A stretch of DNA of 64,000 nucleotides from Siphonodentalium dalli (GCA_032622095.1 CP136068.1:164569465-164633464), one strand, 5' to 3'; positions 24,301-36,837 are shown, counted from the stretch's first letter. Made by a program: numbers and translations. The notes: a model not told the origin generated them from the letters alone.

Positions 24301-27300
24301 TAATAAATGACATTTTGTTCATATAAAGGGAGATAACTCCGCGGGGTAAACGCGGACAATATTCGTTGTATGCCGACCGGTTAGAACTCATTGAACCCAA
24401 CATACATACAAATTTTCACTTCGATACTCCCCATACTTTCAGATATTAAGGCGTTGCAAAAGTGTTGAGTATAATAATAATAATAATAATAGTGAAAAAT
24501 ATTTTTTTTTTTATTTTTAATTTCACACCGTGGGGAAGCGTTGGGTCGAAATCGCGATATCTTCATTTTCAGTATCCCTTAGATGCCTACATTCCCTAGA
24601 GATTTCACGGTCCTACTGCAATTAGTTTCTGAGTATTTCAAATAAACGGAAAACGACCTCAGTACAAAAACAATATACTTCCTTGGTTACACCATGGAAG
24701 TATAATAATAGGGACAATCATGAGCTGAAACAATCGCAGTTTAGGGACGGGATATATGAAGTATGGTGATTATATGTTGTCCTTAACATGTGTGTGTTGA
24801 TCTCAAGTATTTGGAAGTGACCCCACCCCTGCCTCGAAATTGGGTGACGGGAATGTGAAATTGTCAAACCCGGCCCAAAATGCGAAGTTTGAGGGCCCGT
24901 AACTCAGTTATTTTCCAATGGATTTTAAAATTGTTTTCAGTATTGTGATTAGCTCCTCACATAGATTGTTTGTTATAAATTTTGTCTGATTCGGAGACGG
25001 CTAACATTTTGGTTATTGGAAAGAATACGGGTCCAGATTCAATTTTGATGGCCCAAATCTCGGCCATTTTTTAACGGATTTACGATCTGTTTTCAGTTTT
25101 GTGATCAACGTGTATGGTAGATGTTATATTTCAAGTTTCATATAATTCGGAGACGAAATAAATTTTGGAACCCCGGACCGCCCCTCCCCTGATCCACATC
25201 ACTGAACCTACACTGGCAAAATTTGGCACACCGCGTGCTCTCTTCAGCCCGCACGCATTGGCGTATCAGATGACATCCAAAGTTCGACATCTTCGGAGGA
25301 GATGTGTTCACAAGCACATCGGCCCAAATTGCAAACTTTGAGGGCCCGTAACTCTTGCATTTCTTCTCGGATTTCAAAAATCCTTTCCGGTATGGGTTTG
25401 TTATCGTTCGGGACATACATAAACTTAAATAGATAAATGTCAAACAAAATTTAATTTTGCAAAAATTTTGCCCCCCCACCCCAGTGTCAAAATATATGTC
25501 CGACCCTGTCCAATTTTCTTTCTCGGACTAAACTGACAAAGAATAACACGACTGTGAAAACCAAATGCAGTTATCTGGAATGATACGAGACGACAACAGA
25601 GTACAATGAAATAGAGGTTTGCCTATTTATGGGCGGTAACTCTTCAGGGAAAGCGCGGACACAAGTTTTGATGCGCGTGGGCAGTAGGGCATATCGAGGT
25701 GTGCATACGGTCCAATTTTCGATGCTCTGCTCCCTATAATTTCCGAGATAATAAATGACATTTTGTTCATATAAAGGGAGATAACTCCGCGGGGTAAACG
25801 CGGACAATATTCGTTGTATGCCGACCGGTTAGAACTCATTGAACCCAACATACATACAAATTTTCACTTCGATACTCCCCATACTTTCAGATATTAAGGC
25901 GTTGCAAAAGTGTTGAGTATAATAATAATAATAATAATAGTGAAAAATATTTTTTTTTTTATTTTTAATTTCACACCGTGGGGAAGCGTTGGGTCGAAAT
26001 CGCGATATCTTCATTTTCAGTATCCCTTAGATGCCTACATTCCCTAGAGATTTCACGGTCCTACTGCAATTAGTTTCTGAGTATTTCAAATAAACGGAAA
26101 ACGACCTCAGTACAAAAACAATATACTTCCTTGGTTACACCATGGAAGTATAATAATAGGGACAATCATGAGCTGAAACAATCGCAGTTTAGGGACGGGA
26201 TATATGAAGTATGGTGATTATATGTTGTCCTTAACATGTGTGTGTTGATCTCAAGTATTTGGAAGTGACCCCACCCCTGCCTCGAAATTGGGTGACGGGA
26301 ATGTGAAATTGTCAAACCCGGCCCAAAATGCGAAGTTTGAGGGCCCGTAACTCAGTTATTTTCCAATGGATTTTAAAATTGTTTTCAGTATTGTGATTAG
26401 CTCCTCACATAGATTGTTTGTTATAAATTTTGTCTGATTCGGAGACGGCTAACATTTTGGTTATTGGAAAGAATACGGGTCCAGATTCAATTTTGATGGC
26501 CCAAATCTCGGCCATTTTTTAACGGATTTACGATCTGTTTTCAGTTTTGTGATCAACGTGTATGGTAGATGTTATATTTCAAGTTTCATATAATTCGGAG
26601 ACGAAATAAATTTTGGAACCCCGGACCGCCCCTCCCCTGATCCACATCACTGAACCTACACTGGCAAAATTTGGCACACCGCGTGCTCTCTTCAGCCCGC
26701 ACGCATTGGCGTATCAGATGACATCCAAAGTTCGACATCTTCGGAGGAGATGTGTTCACAAGCACATCGGCCCAAATTGCAAACTTTGAGGGCCCGTAAC
26801 TCTTGCATTTCTTCTCGGATTTCAAAAATCCTTTCCGGTATGGGTTTGTTATCGTTCGGGACATACATAAACTTAAATAGATAAATGTCAAACAAAATTT
26901 AATTTTGCAAAAATTTTGCCCCCCCACCCCAGTGTCAAAATATATGTCCGACCCTGTCCAATTTTCTTTCTCGGACTAAACTGACAAAGAATAACACGAC
27001 TGTGAAAACCAAATGCAGTTATCTGGAATGATACGAGACGACAACAGAGTACAATGAAATAGAGGTTTGCCTATTTATGGGCGGTAACTCTTCAGGGAAA
27101 GCGCGGACACAAGTTTTGATGCGCGTGGGCAGTAGGGCATATCGAGGTGTGCATACGGTCCAATTTTCGATGCTCTGCTCCCTATAATTTCCGAGATAAT
27201 AAATGACATTTTGTTCATATAAAGGGAGATAACTCCGCGGGGTAAACGCGGACAATATTCGTTGTATGCCGACCGGTTAGAACTCATTGAACCCAACATA

Positions 27301-29048
27301 CATACAAATTTTCACTTCGATACTCCCCATACTTTCAGATATTAAGGCGTTGCAAAAGTGTTGAGTATAATAATAATAATAATAATAGTGAAAAATATTT
27401 TTTTTTTTATTTTTAATTTCACACCGTGGGGAAGCGTTGGGTCGAAATCGCGATATCTTCATTTTCAGTATCCCTTAGATGCCTACATTCCCTAGAGATT
27501 TCACGGTCCTACTGCAATTAGTTTCTGAGTATTTCAAATAAACGGAAAACGACCTCAGTACAAAAACAATATACTTCCTTGGTTACACCATGGAAGTATA
27601 ATAATAGGGACAATCATGAGCTGAAACAATCGCAGTTTAGGGACGGGATATATGAAGTATGGTGATTATATGTTGTCCTTAACATGTGTGTGTTGATCTC
27701 AAGTATTTGGAAGTGACCCCACCCCTGCCTCGAAATTGGGTGACGGGAATGTGAAATTGTCAAACCCGGCCCAAAATGCGAAGTTTGAGGGCCCGTAACT
27801 CAGTTATTTTCCAATGGATTTTAAAATTGTTTTCAGTATTGTGATTAGCTCCTCACATAGATTGTTTGTTATAAATTTTGTCTGATTCGGAGACGGCTAA
27901 CATTTTGGTTATTGGAAAGAATACGGGTCCAGATTCAATTTTGATGGCCCAAATCTCGGCCATTTTTTAACGGATTTACGATCTGTTTTCAGTTTTGTGA
28001 TCAACGTGTATGGTAGATGTTATATTTCAAGTTTCATATAATTCGGAGACGAAATAAATTTTGGAACCCCGGACCGCCCCTCCCCTGATCCACATCACTG
28101 AACCTACACTGGCAAAATTTGGCACACCGCGTGCTCTCTTCAGCCCGCACGCATTGGCGTATCAGATGACATCCAAAGTTCGACATCTTCGGAGGAGATG
28201 TGTTCACAAGCACATCGGCCCAAATTGCAAACTTTGAGGGCCCGTAACTCTTGCATTTCTTCTCGGATTTCAAAAATCCTTTCCGGTATGGGTTTGTTAT
28301 CGTTCGGGACATACATAAACTTAAATAGATAAATGTCAAACAAAATTTAATTTTGCAAAAATTTTGCCCCCCCACCCCAGTGTCAAAATATATGTCCGAC
28401 CCTGTCCAATTTTCTTTCTCGGACTAAACTGACAAAGAATAACACGACTGTGAAAACCAAATGCAGTTATCTGGAATGATACGAGACGACAACAGAGTAC
28501 AATGAAATAGAGGTTTGCCTATTTATGGGCGGTAACTCTTCAGGGAAAGCGCGGACACAAGTTTTGATGCGCGTGGGCAGTAGGGCATATCGAGGTGTGC
28601 ATACGGTCCAATTTTCGATGCTCTGCTCCCTATAATTTCCGAGATAATAAATGACATTTTGTTCATATAAAGGGAGATAACTCCGCGGGGTAAACGCGGA
28701 CAATATTCGTTGTATGCCGACCGGTTAGAACTCATTGAACCCAACATACATACAAATTTTCACTTCGATACTCCCCATACTTTCAGATATTAAGGCGTTG
28801 CAAAAGTGTTGAGTATAATAATAATAATAATAATAGTGAAAAATATTTTTTTTTTTATTTTTAATTTCACACCGTGGGGAAGCGTTGGGTCGAAATCGCG
28901 ATATCTTCATTTTCAGTATCCCTTAGATGCCTACATTCCCTAGAGATTTCACGGTCCTACTGCAATTAGTTTCTGAGTATTTCAAATAAACGGAAAACGA
29001 CCTCAGTACAAAAACAATATACTTCCTTGGTTACACCATGGAAGTATA
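18315..29048 (+). repeat. Satellite array, 1448-bp unit, about 7.4 copies (in E2)
   Basis: 'tgaaaaccaaatgcag' starts at 18315 and recurs every 1448 bp (19763, 21211 and so on). Wherever I compared copies they were identical, including translated frames in all units. The unit is a diverged relative of the 1732-bp unit but has only one copy of the 290-bp internal segment. Each unit carries the hairpin TATACTTCCTTGG-ttaca-CCATGGAAGTATA (first at 18882, last at 29018; eight in total) and several 'gggcccgtaactc' modules. The array ends exactly with the last hairpin arm. Confidence 0.95.
29018..29048 (+). other. 3' terminal hairpin of E2
   Basis: TATACTTCCTTGG (29018-29030), loop TTACA, CCATGGAAGTATA (29036-29048), with one mismatch in 13 pairs. 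The outer arm is the exact complement of the 5' motif at 15885-15897. The next base begins E3, so this is the physical 3' end of E2. Confidence 0.65.
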
Positions 29049-29163
29049 ACTAGAGGTCAGATTCCATGGAATCAGATATACTTCCATGGTATTCCATCCC
29101 ATCCCATCCCATCCCGACCTGACCTTGGTCTTCAAAATGGTCAATCGAAGGTCAAATCGGGTA
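29049..29163 (+). mobile_element. E3: truncated 5' end, third copy of the element
   Basis: ACTAGAGGTCAGATTCC starts directly at the end of E2. The palindrome (29060-29073) and TATACTTCCATGG (29077-29089) are intact. Homology stops after 'ggtcaaatcgggta'. It resembles E2 more than E1: it has 'catcccatcccatccc' and 'ccttggtcttc'. Confidence 0.8.
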
Positions 29164-29985
29164 GCTTTGTGATCAGATGGTGGACTTGCATTGACATTTC
29201 TAAATAAGAAATATATTCCAAAGGTTTATGTCGGAGTCACCATTCACCCAGCCAATCAGTTCATTTGTATTTGGTAGGGATATATTTTAGGGCTTATTAT
29301 AACAAATGTCATCAAAATTCGATACCGTCGAAAGCCGCGATTTGACATTTAATTGATCATTTTGAATGTCAAGGTCAGGTCGGGGTCACGATTTGACCCG
29401 TCCAAAACACTGCCTGGACAATATTACCCCTAGCTATCAAATTTCGTCAAAATCCGTCTGGCAGTTTTCCCGGCCATAGCTAACACACAGACAGACAGAA
29501 ATACAGAAGTCCCAAAATTTATAGTAGACTAGCTGGTGGACCCGACTTCGTCCGGGATGTTTCCCTCTTGAATTTCCCTCTTGAATTGACCATTTTGAAG
29601 GTCAAGGGTCAGGTCGGCGTCACGATTTGACCCGTCCAAAACACTCCTTGCACAAAAGTAACCCTAGGTACAAAATTTCGTTGAGATCCCGTCAAAATTC
29701 GCGATTTGACCTTGAATTGACAATTTTGAATGTACGGGTAAAATGGATTAAATATTACTAAATCATAAACAGTCTAAAAAACATACTGAGACCCATGTAT
29801 ACATTTAGTTGCTCTTTCTTCAAGACAATAATTATTAATATTCAACAGATCTGTTTTATTTTAGTCTCCAACTGAATTGTATATACATGAATTGGGAAAT
29901 CATTGTACATGTACCAGTGACTAAATCCATATCTGGACACCTTTTTTGGGGAAAAACATGGTAGCTACTCATTTGTTAGAAAGAT
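29164..29985 (-). repeat. Inverted modules of the E-type repeat and 'cccgacttcgtccggg' repeat
   Basis: 'ttgaattgaccattttgaaggtcaaggtcaggtcg...cacgatttgacccgtccaaaacact' occurs about twice between 29330 and 29720, in the orientation opposite to the related modules at 8899-9150. A 'cagacagacaga' tail and TAGCTGGTGGACCCGACTTC (29531 on) mark a further dispersed repeat. Nothing coding is seen. Confidence 0.5.
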
Positions 29986-30108
29986 CCAGGAGCTTGGAAT
30001 TTGGTCAAAAACCCTCTTTTATTGGTGGAACCAGCACCCAGGTCCACAGTCCCGAGTGCTGGTTCCACCAATAAAAGAGGGTTTATGACCAAATTCCTGA
30101 CTCCTGTG
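29986..30108. repeat. Fold-back (MITE-like), about 52-bp arms
   Basis: 'aaccctcttttattggtgg' and 'ccaccaataaaagagggtt' face each other around an 18-base loop. Pairing extends outward with small gaps through 'aatttggtca' to 'ccaggag'. No clear target duplication. Confidence 0.75.
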
Positions 30109-31215
30109 GATAGATTGATTTATGTTCATGATGGAATGTACATGTATTTACATTGTATATGCATAACGACCCAGGGTTAAAGTGAAGAAAAGATGAAGAC
30201 ATTGTTTATTGTGAATAGGCTCCCATCAGCTGTGTTTTTGAGATGGGACATTTATATAGAAAATCATAAAATATTTATATACATAACTAATCCTGAAATA
30301 GAATATTTACATAACCTAAAAATAATGTTGCGTGAATTACCTGTCCATAATAATATGATGACAAAATTAAAATACACTATTTTATTATATTGCAGTTGTA
30401 TTAGTAAAATGTAGTATATAATACTGTCAGCCTTTAAGATTTATCTTACTGTATATTTTGGAATCTAAGATACAGCTATAATTGAAGTAATTTACCACAT
30501 CTAATGTGGTGTCGCCCCGGTAATATTACAGTATTATACTGCAGTAACATCCAACACTGTGGTAAGGTTACCGCTTCAATACTGAGTGTACCGCGGTTGC
30601 ACCATGATGCATGTGGTCCCTGTTCGCAGACATGAAAATAAAATGCAATGATTCTCCTCTCCTTATATCTGTGGAACTTGCAACCATGGAACAGGCAATG
30701 ATGGCCTTTGTTAAAGGTTATAATTTAGGGATAACATTTACCCAATTATGAAAAATTTCCCCAAGAATATACTAATAGTATAATATAATGATCATATTTT
30801 GAATGCGTTATTATCCAAAAAAACACACTTTGTGTAAGCCGAGCGTGTTTTATATACTGCACGTAATATCGATAAGCAAAACACCCAACACTGGTGTTTG
30901 TTTTGATCGAGAGGGATTCATGGTGACCTGCTCAACATCGAAATCTTGAGAGGTGAAGATTAGTAATAGCTATACTGGTACGTTGTAAACAACTTGGTGG
31001 TATTTCTAACAAAAGTTCAATTAGTGGGGGTCTCCTTGGTGTTGAGTGTTTTGCTTATTGCTAGTACGTATGTGTAGTGTTTGTTTACATAATATGGCAT
31101 GAATGTTTACATAACACAGAGTACTAACATGACAATAACATGTCACAATTTACACGACATTTATGATTGGTATAAGAACAAAATACTGAGCGAATTTGAA
31201 TATGTCAGAGTAATA
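30109..31215. other. No gene seen
   Basis: AT-rich, with only a 73-codon frame (30193-30414) of no recognisable character. No repeats identified. Confidence 0.4.
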
Positions 31216-31510
31216 TAGTGTTCAGACGAGTATGTTACGTTGGAATTGGAATACAGACAATAACACTAAAGCATTCAGACAATCTGTTATCGTCAGATTA
31301 ATTTATTACAGATAGATTGATTTTCTGCTATTGCAAGATGCAATTGGAATATTGCATTTATTCCATATCGAACTATTAGCTGCAATTATTAATCAGGCGC
31401 TCTACATTGTAACACAAAGCATGCACCTGTGTGAATGGTTTAATGCGGACAACAAATTATGTCAACACAATGTGCTGTATGCACCAATGCAATAGATTGT
31501 CTGAACACTA
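31216..31510. mobile_element. TAGTGTTCAGAC MITE, internally deleted copy
   Basis: Starts TAGTGTTCAGACGAG, ends ...GTCTGAACACTA. The left 60 bp and the right 230 bp match the fuller copy at 35143-35580, the middle being absent. Terminal bases suggest an hAT-like element, but no clean 8-bp duplication is visible. Confidence 0.6.
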
Positions 31511-31744
31511 CTTTATACGGTAACATACCAGTACCATCATAGCATGATGATTATATGTTTTGGGAACTTTGTCTTAACTCAGGTAATGATAAGATTAATA
31601 TATCAATACCTATTAACACCTTGAACAGTTTGTTTATCCATATTTCAATTTTAAACTGGAATTAAACATTTGATCCAAAAGAATAATGTATGAAATGTAT
31701 GCCACATGCACATGTGATTATTAGTTTATGTGAACAGAAATATG

Positions 31745-32045
31745 TAGTGTTCAGACGAGTCTGTTGCATAAGTTGCATTGAAATTAGATTTCAAACAATA
31801 AGATGTTGAGAACTTCAGACAGCTGCCATGTGTCTGCTATGAGTATGCGTTAATGCACCTAGTGGTGAGATTCTATTTCAATATAACATATCAAAGGCGT
31901 AACACATAACTTATATGGCATGCATCATGATATTTCTTGTTTTTGTTTGATAAAAGATGCCAGCTGTCTTTGAAGCTAAGAGAAATAGACTTACATTTCT
32001 GTCAATAAAGGTCAGTTTTTGGGATTTGATTGACTTAACATAATT
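31745..32045. mobile_element. TAGTGTTCAGAC MITE, right-truncated copy
   Basis: Left end TAGTGTTCAGACGAGTCTG and the middle ('gagattctattt', 'cttatatggcat', 'gataaaagat', 'gggatttga') match 35143 onwards. The right terminal part is missing. Confidence 0.5.
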
Positions 32046-33864
32046 TCAGATATATATGTAGTAGATCTCCAACGAGTTATGTTGGGGTATATCCGAACAT
32101 AAACAGTTGAAGATCTTGTATATCACATTAAAAAAAACTAGCACTTAATGCCTTTTTAACAGATCATAATCATGAAAAGAAGCTGCAGAATGCATACATT
32201 TACGGCATAGGCCAAGAGTCTTCAACAACACACCACTATATTCATTTCTTAATAGACAATGATGAATATCAATAAAAAGAGACTTATAAGTTATCCATCG
32301 AGAAGAGGGTATCAGCCTGTAAATGGCGGTTTTGAGCGCTGTTAGAATCATATCTCAATTTGATCTGTCATCTTGTTATTAATGTAACAAACATAGAATT
32401 GAACAAACATTATGTCCGAAACAATTTTGAGGTAGCAAGTGTTTCACGCTAAAGCGAAACATATTGGCCAGGTCCAGCCATTTGTACATGTAACTTGTGT
32501 TGCTATGGCACTGCTGTACATCTACAATTGGCGGGAAAAATCATGTGATTTTTACGGTGCCAAGTCTACACATTTTTAGATAATAGCCCAACTTGTAGAA
32601 GATTGTGCAAACAATAATCCGTTAGGAGAGACCACCAACATGCTTAATTGGTTTCATTGAAAACAGAATCTTTCCACGCAGACACGTTGCCTACAAAGCG
32701 CCGATTGCTTATTCGGTAATTATAAGATTGAATTTATATTACTCTTTGATACAAGTTTCATACTGGTACAGATTTGAACAGTTTGACTGTGTAGGTAGAA
32801 CGGTCATGAGTAAAGTGAATCTCGTTGGCAATGGCAACACATGTTACAAATTACAGATGTGAGGTTGAACCTGGCTATTATTCAAGTATCAACTCAATCA
32901 GTAATGTTTTCTGTTTTCTCACATCACTAGCTGAAAACAAAACAGAGCAATGAAATATTTAGAAATGATTTTCTCTCACTAACAAATTCTTCAAAGGTAC
33001 ATGTACATTTCATGTAGTATGTATACAATGAATAAATTTATTAAGGATTTCAATCCAAAGAATGTGAAAATAGTTATAATTACCGAAAACAGTTCAGAGA
33101 TTATATGCACCTTTGAGGTATATTTGGTTTGGTTTGAACATATTTATTTGCCACATCAAATATAGTTCATTTGGCAATGGGGTTGAAAAATAGATGCAAA
33201 ATACTTAATAGATAAGTTCAGGGTTTCAAGTGACCAAACAATAAAATCCTGACATTAGGTTGGATGTATTATTTTGAGAGCATCCAAAAAAATAAGCGGA
33301 GTGTCATAAAAACTGAATGGGAATGATACTGGATTGTATCTTCTGACAATGATGCATAGTTGTATCAAGCAAATAATATCTCCATGTGGAAATAACTTGA
33401 GCGAGAGAGAGAGCATAGAAATTAGTATTCTGATATGCGATAAGTGTGGAAACCTACATCCCTGACATTATGTGATAGTTTTCAACTTGAGAAATAAATG
33501 GCATAATTTGTATACTGCTACTATGGCATTGCATAGTTAGTTGGAAATTGAATGTTTGATCAACTACTAACTCAATACAATAACATATATTAGAAAAAGC
33601 ACTTTCAACAGTTTGTCCATCTGTATCAAGAATTCTGTGGAATACATGTATAAGATAACATTTGCAGTACAATAACACTTCACATATAACAAGTGCCTGA
33701 GAATGTTTGCTTGAATTTTCTATATGTCTTCTTGTAGAGTATCAGTTCTGTACCGTATGCCAAACATAATAAGAATGACTGTCTAATGAGGAAAGGAGAA
33801 AACAGAGATGTTGTTTTTCAACTGTTGACTTATCCAGTTTATTGTTGTGTTCATGTTTTTTTTT
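32046..33864. other. No gene seen
   Basis: AT-rich unique-looking sequence with a short (GA)n run near 33401. Frames are short and featureless. Could be an intron or intergenic DNA. Confidence 0.4.
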
Positions 33865-33866
33865 AG

Positions 33867-34048
33867 GCAGAGTTGTATAGCACTGAAACAATAATCACAT
33901 TTTCTGAAGATGCTCAAAGAGTGAGTGAAGCTTGCCGAGTTATAAGAGAATTGAAGAGGAAACGCACACCCTCTCTGACGATAGATATGGAAGATAAATT
34001 CATTTCAAATCAGCATGGTTTTGTAATTTTTCGTGTCTTGTGTACAGA
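33867..34048 (+). other. Weak candidate exon
   Basis: A T-run ending TTTTTTTTTAG is followed by an open frame reading AELYSTETIITFSEDAQRVS and then a helical, basic stretch (SEACRVIRELKRKRTPSL). A possible donor CAGAG|GTACAG lies near 34048. There is no ATG, and I do not recognise the protein. It could be a single internal exon of a host gene spanning this region, or chance. Confidence 0.2.
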
Positions 34049-34261
34049 GGTACAGCACACAACTGTCTTGTGAATACAACTCCTTAGTTTGAACAGAATC
34101 ATATTCACACATGATTGTTGTAACATTCAACAGTAACTGATTTCCTTGTATCGTGATGGATGCACTTTGAAAACAACAAAGATCAGTTGATTTAATAATC
34201 CGTTCATCATGAGAGGTAGTATTGACTTAGCATGTTGATCGTGCAATGTATTATCATTATG

Positions 34262-34850
34262 ATCAGTCCACAAGAAATGGATTTGATTTGAAGATCTGTC
34301 CACGATAAGGTAGTCAGTGGCAGCATTAACTTAGAACATTCATCATTCAATCCATCATCATATGACACATCATCATAGATACATCAGTCTACAAGAAATG
34401 GGTTTCATTTGAAGATCAGTCCACAATATGGTACATGTACTCAGTTGTATTATTCACTTAGAACATTCATCATCCGACACATCATCATAGACACATCAGA
34501 ATACAAGTAATGTGTTTCATTTGAAGATATGTCCATGATATGAGTGGTAGTATTAACTTAGAACATTCATCATCCAATCCATCATCATATAGTTATCAGT
34601 CTACAAGAAATGTTCTTCATTTGAAGATCCATCTTGTCCATGATATTGTGCTCAGTTGTAGTAATGAGACAGAACATCCTCATAGTTATCTACAAGAAAT
34701 GTGTTTTGTATGAAGATCCATCCACAATACTCAGTGGTAGTATTCACTTAGAACATTGATCATCCAATCCATCATCATATGACACATCACCATAGACACA
34801 TCAGTCTACAAGAAATGGGTTTCGTATGAACATCCATCCACGATAATGTG
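34262..34850. repeat. Degenerate tandem array, about 6 units of 82-121 bp
   Basis: 'cagtctacaagaaatg..ttcatttgaagatc' recurs near 34264, 34385, 34497, 34606, 34688 and 34802, each followed by 'cttagaacattcatcatccaatccatcatcat'. Units differ by substitutions and deletions. Confidence 0.75.
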
Positions 34851-35142
34851 CTAACCTTGTCTCCTTTCATAAAATAATCAATCTGAGCTGTGATCCGTGA
34901 TGAGAGAAACTAGGAGTATTTTCTTCATTAATGCTATCACACTTTATGTTATTCTGCTCTGAGTCATTGCTATATAACTGGAGTATGCATTAATGACAAG
35001 GTAGATACTGCTTTAGATGTATAATGATGGCAACATGTGAGATGTCTCCAAATTTTCCAATGACATTTGCAGACAGTGACTAGATTGAAGCACATAATCA
35101 ATTTAATCAAACAAAATTTCCCAAGACGTCCTGTAAAGTAGT
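34851..35142. other. No gene seen
   Basis: AT-rich spacer between the tandem array and the MITE. Confidence 0.4.
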
Positions 35143-35580
35143 GTTCAGATGAGCATATTGCATTGAAATTGGATTACAGACAATAACGCTAAGGTACTAA
35201 TTGGCTGTGATGCATCTGTTTTTGATGGATATGTTAATGCATGCAAAGGAGAGATTCTATTTTTAGCATATTGTAACATGTACCTTATATGGCATACGTC
35301 ATGACATTTGTTAGTTCCAATCGATAAAAGATTGTGAAGGAAATTTATGTCAATAATGTGTCAGTTGTTGGGATTTGACATAATGGTAGAATTAATTTAT
35401 TACAGATAAACTGATTTCCAATTTTGTATTTATTCCAATATCAAACTTATTGGAGGCAATTATTAATCGGAAGCTCTATGTTATAACGTAACATATGCAC
35501 CCATGTGAATGGTTTAATGCAGACAATGGATTGTGTGAATGGAATGTACTGACCCATGCAACTGATCGTCCGAACGCTAC
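35143..35580. mobile_element. TAGTGTTCAGAC MITE, fullest copy (438 bp)
   Basis: Left end TAGTGTTCAGATGAGCATAT and right end ...CGTCCGAACGCTA are imperfect inverted repeats. Contains both the left part seen at 31745 and the right part seen at 31216. No coding capacity. Confidence 0.6.
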
Positions 35581-35880
35581 TTAACAATGTCCAGTGCAAT
35601 TTATACATTGAATGAGGTAATGTAGATAAGAATGTTACATATCAATACAACATAAGAAATCAACAACATGAACAGATTTTTTAAGACATATACATTTATA
35701 TCGAATTACAATCATGAATGTCAGGGCCATTTTAAATGTTACACACAACAGAGGTCTCATTAGACCAAATGGTATCAAATTGATTAAGTCCATTAAAGCT
35801 TGACTGGAGCATGATGTATAAAACCAATTGGCTGGTAATTTCTTTGGCTTGGCCTGATGTGCAACAAGTCTGTGGCTTGG

Positions 35881-36052
35881 CACTGTTTTATATGTGGCAG
35901 ACACGGGTCATGCTAAGATGATTGAGGGAGAATCATTCCCTATCATGGAGTCTGTTGGAGAGCATGTGCAGTTTCTAGTTTTTAGCAAGTTGGCATCATC
36001 CCCATATTATCCTAGCATGACCAGTGTCTAGCACATCGTATAAAACAGCATT
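35881..36052. repeat. Short inverted-repeat element (about 42-bp arms)
   Basis: 'cactgttttatatgtggcag' with 'acacgggtcatgctaagat' on the left is mirrored by 'atcctagcatgaccagtgt' with 'ctagcacatcgtataaaaca' on the right, around about 85 bp of unrelated sequence. MITE-like. Confidence 0.55.
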
Positions 36053-36808
36053 GGGCTAGTAGTCATCCAAAGAGTAAAATACAAAATGGCAGCTGATGGC
36101 CATGTTTTTCATTGAAAAACATTCAAATTCAATAGCTCCCATCTAGAGGTGGTCCTAATAATGCCTATCAATTTTCCAAACATTTCTCAAATATATGCGG
36201 TGTGCCAATGGATTCAAATTTTAAATTCAAGATGGCTGCTGGTGGCCATGTTTTTAACGAATATCAGAAATAATCGATGGCTCCAATCTAATATACCTTG
36301 TTACCAGTGAGAAATAACCACATCAACAATCATTAAAATCTATGTCCAAAAAGGGGCATAACTCAGTTAAAATCATGCAGACGAAACCGATATTCGAACT
36401 TAATCTGTATTTTGGTGTGGTAAACTAACATACAAAATTTGGTTCAGTTCACTCGATTCAATCTAAAATTATCATCCGAAGACCAAAAGCGGACGGACGA
36501 TGGATGGATGGACAACCCATTTACATAAATACAAACTTTTTTTCAAACGGGTGTATAATAAATGCGGAATGCAGGGTGTGCCGATGGATTGCAGTTTAAA
36601 ATCCAAAATGGCTGCTAATGGCCATGTTTTTTATTGAATTTTGGAAATCTATGGCCATCTATAGGTCACCCCGATGATCTATATGAATTTTTGTGATGAT
36701 CGGATGCAGCCTGTAGAGTGAGCCAAAGGAAATTGTTGACGGATGGATGGACAGATGACATACGCTAACCCATGACAATAGCTCAAACTTTACAAAGTAA
36801 ACTGAGCT
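36053..36808 (+). repeat. Modular repeat ending in AGCTCA hairpin
   Basis: Three modules of 'aaaatggctgctggtggccatgttttt' type (36085, 36229, 36604), a 'gggcataactcagttaaaatc' module (36352), 'ggatggatggac' tails, and at 36785-36808 a hairpin 'tagctcaaactttacaaagtaaactgagcta'. The hairpin matches the 3' end of the 61437-62168 element. The left end is not identifiable. Confidence 0.6.
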
Positions 36809-36837
36809 AAAAAAAAACATGAGCGGATGGACAAAAA

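Noticed and set aside
18331-28910. Repeated 61-113 codon frames in every satellite unit
   Set aside because: They recur only because the DNA repeats. They have low-complexity or stop-rich neighbours and no domain character, so I do not call them genes.
11791-29048. CRISPR-like array
   Set aside because: Units are long contiguous satellites with no short repeat and spacer pattern, and the genome is eukaryotic.
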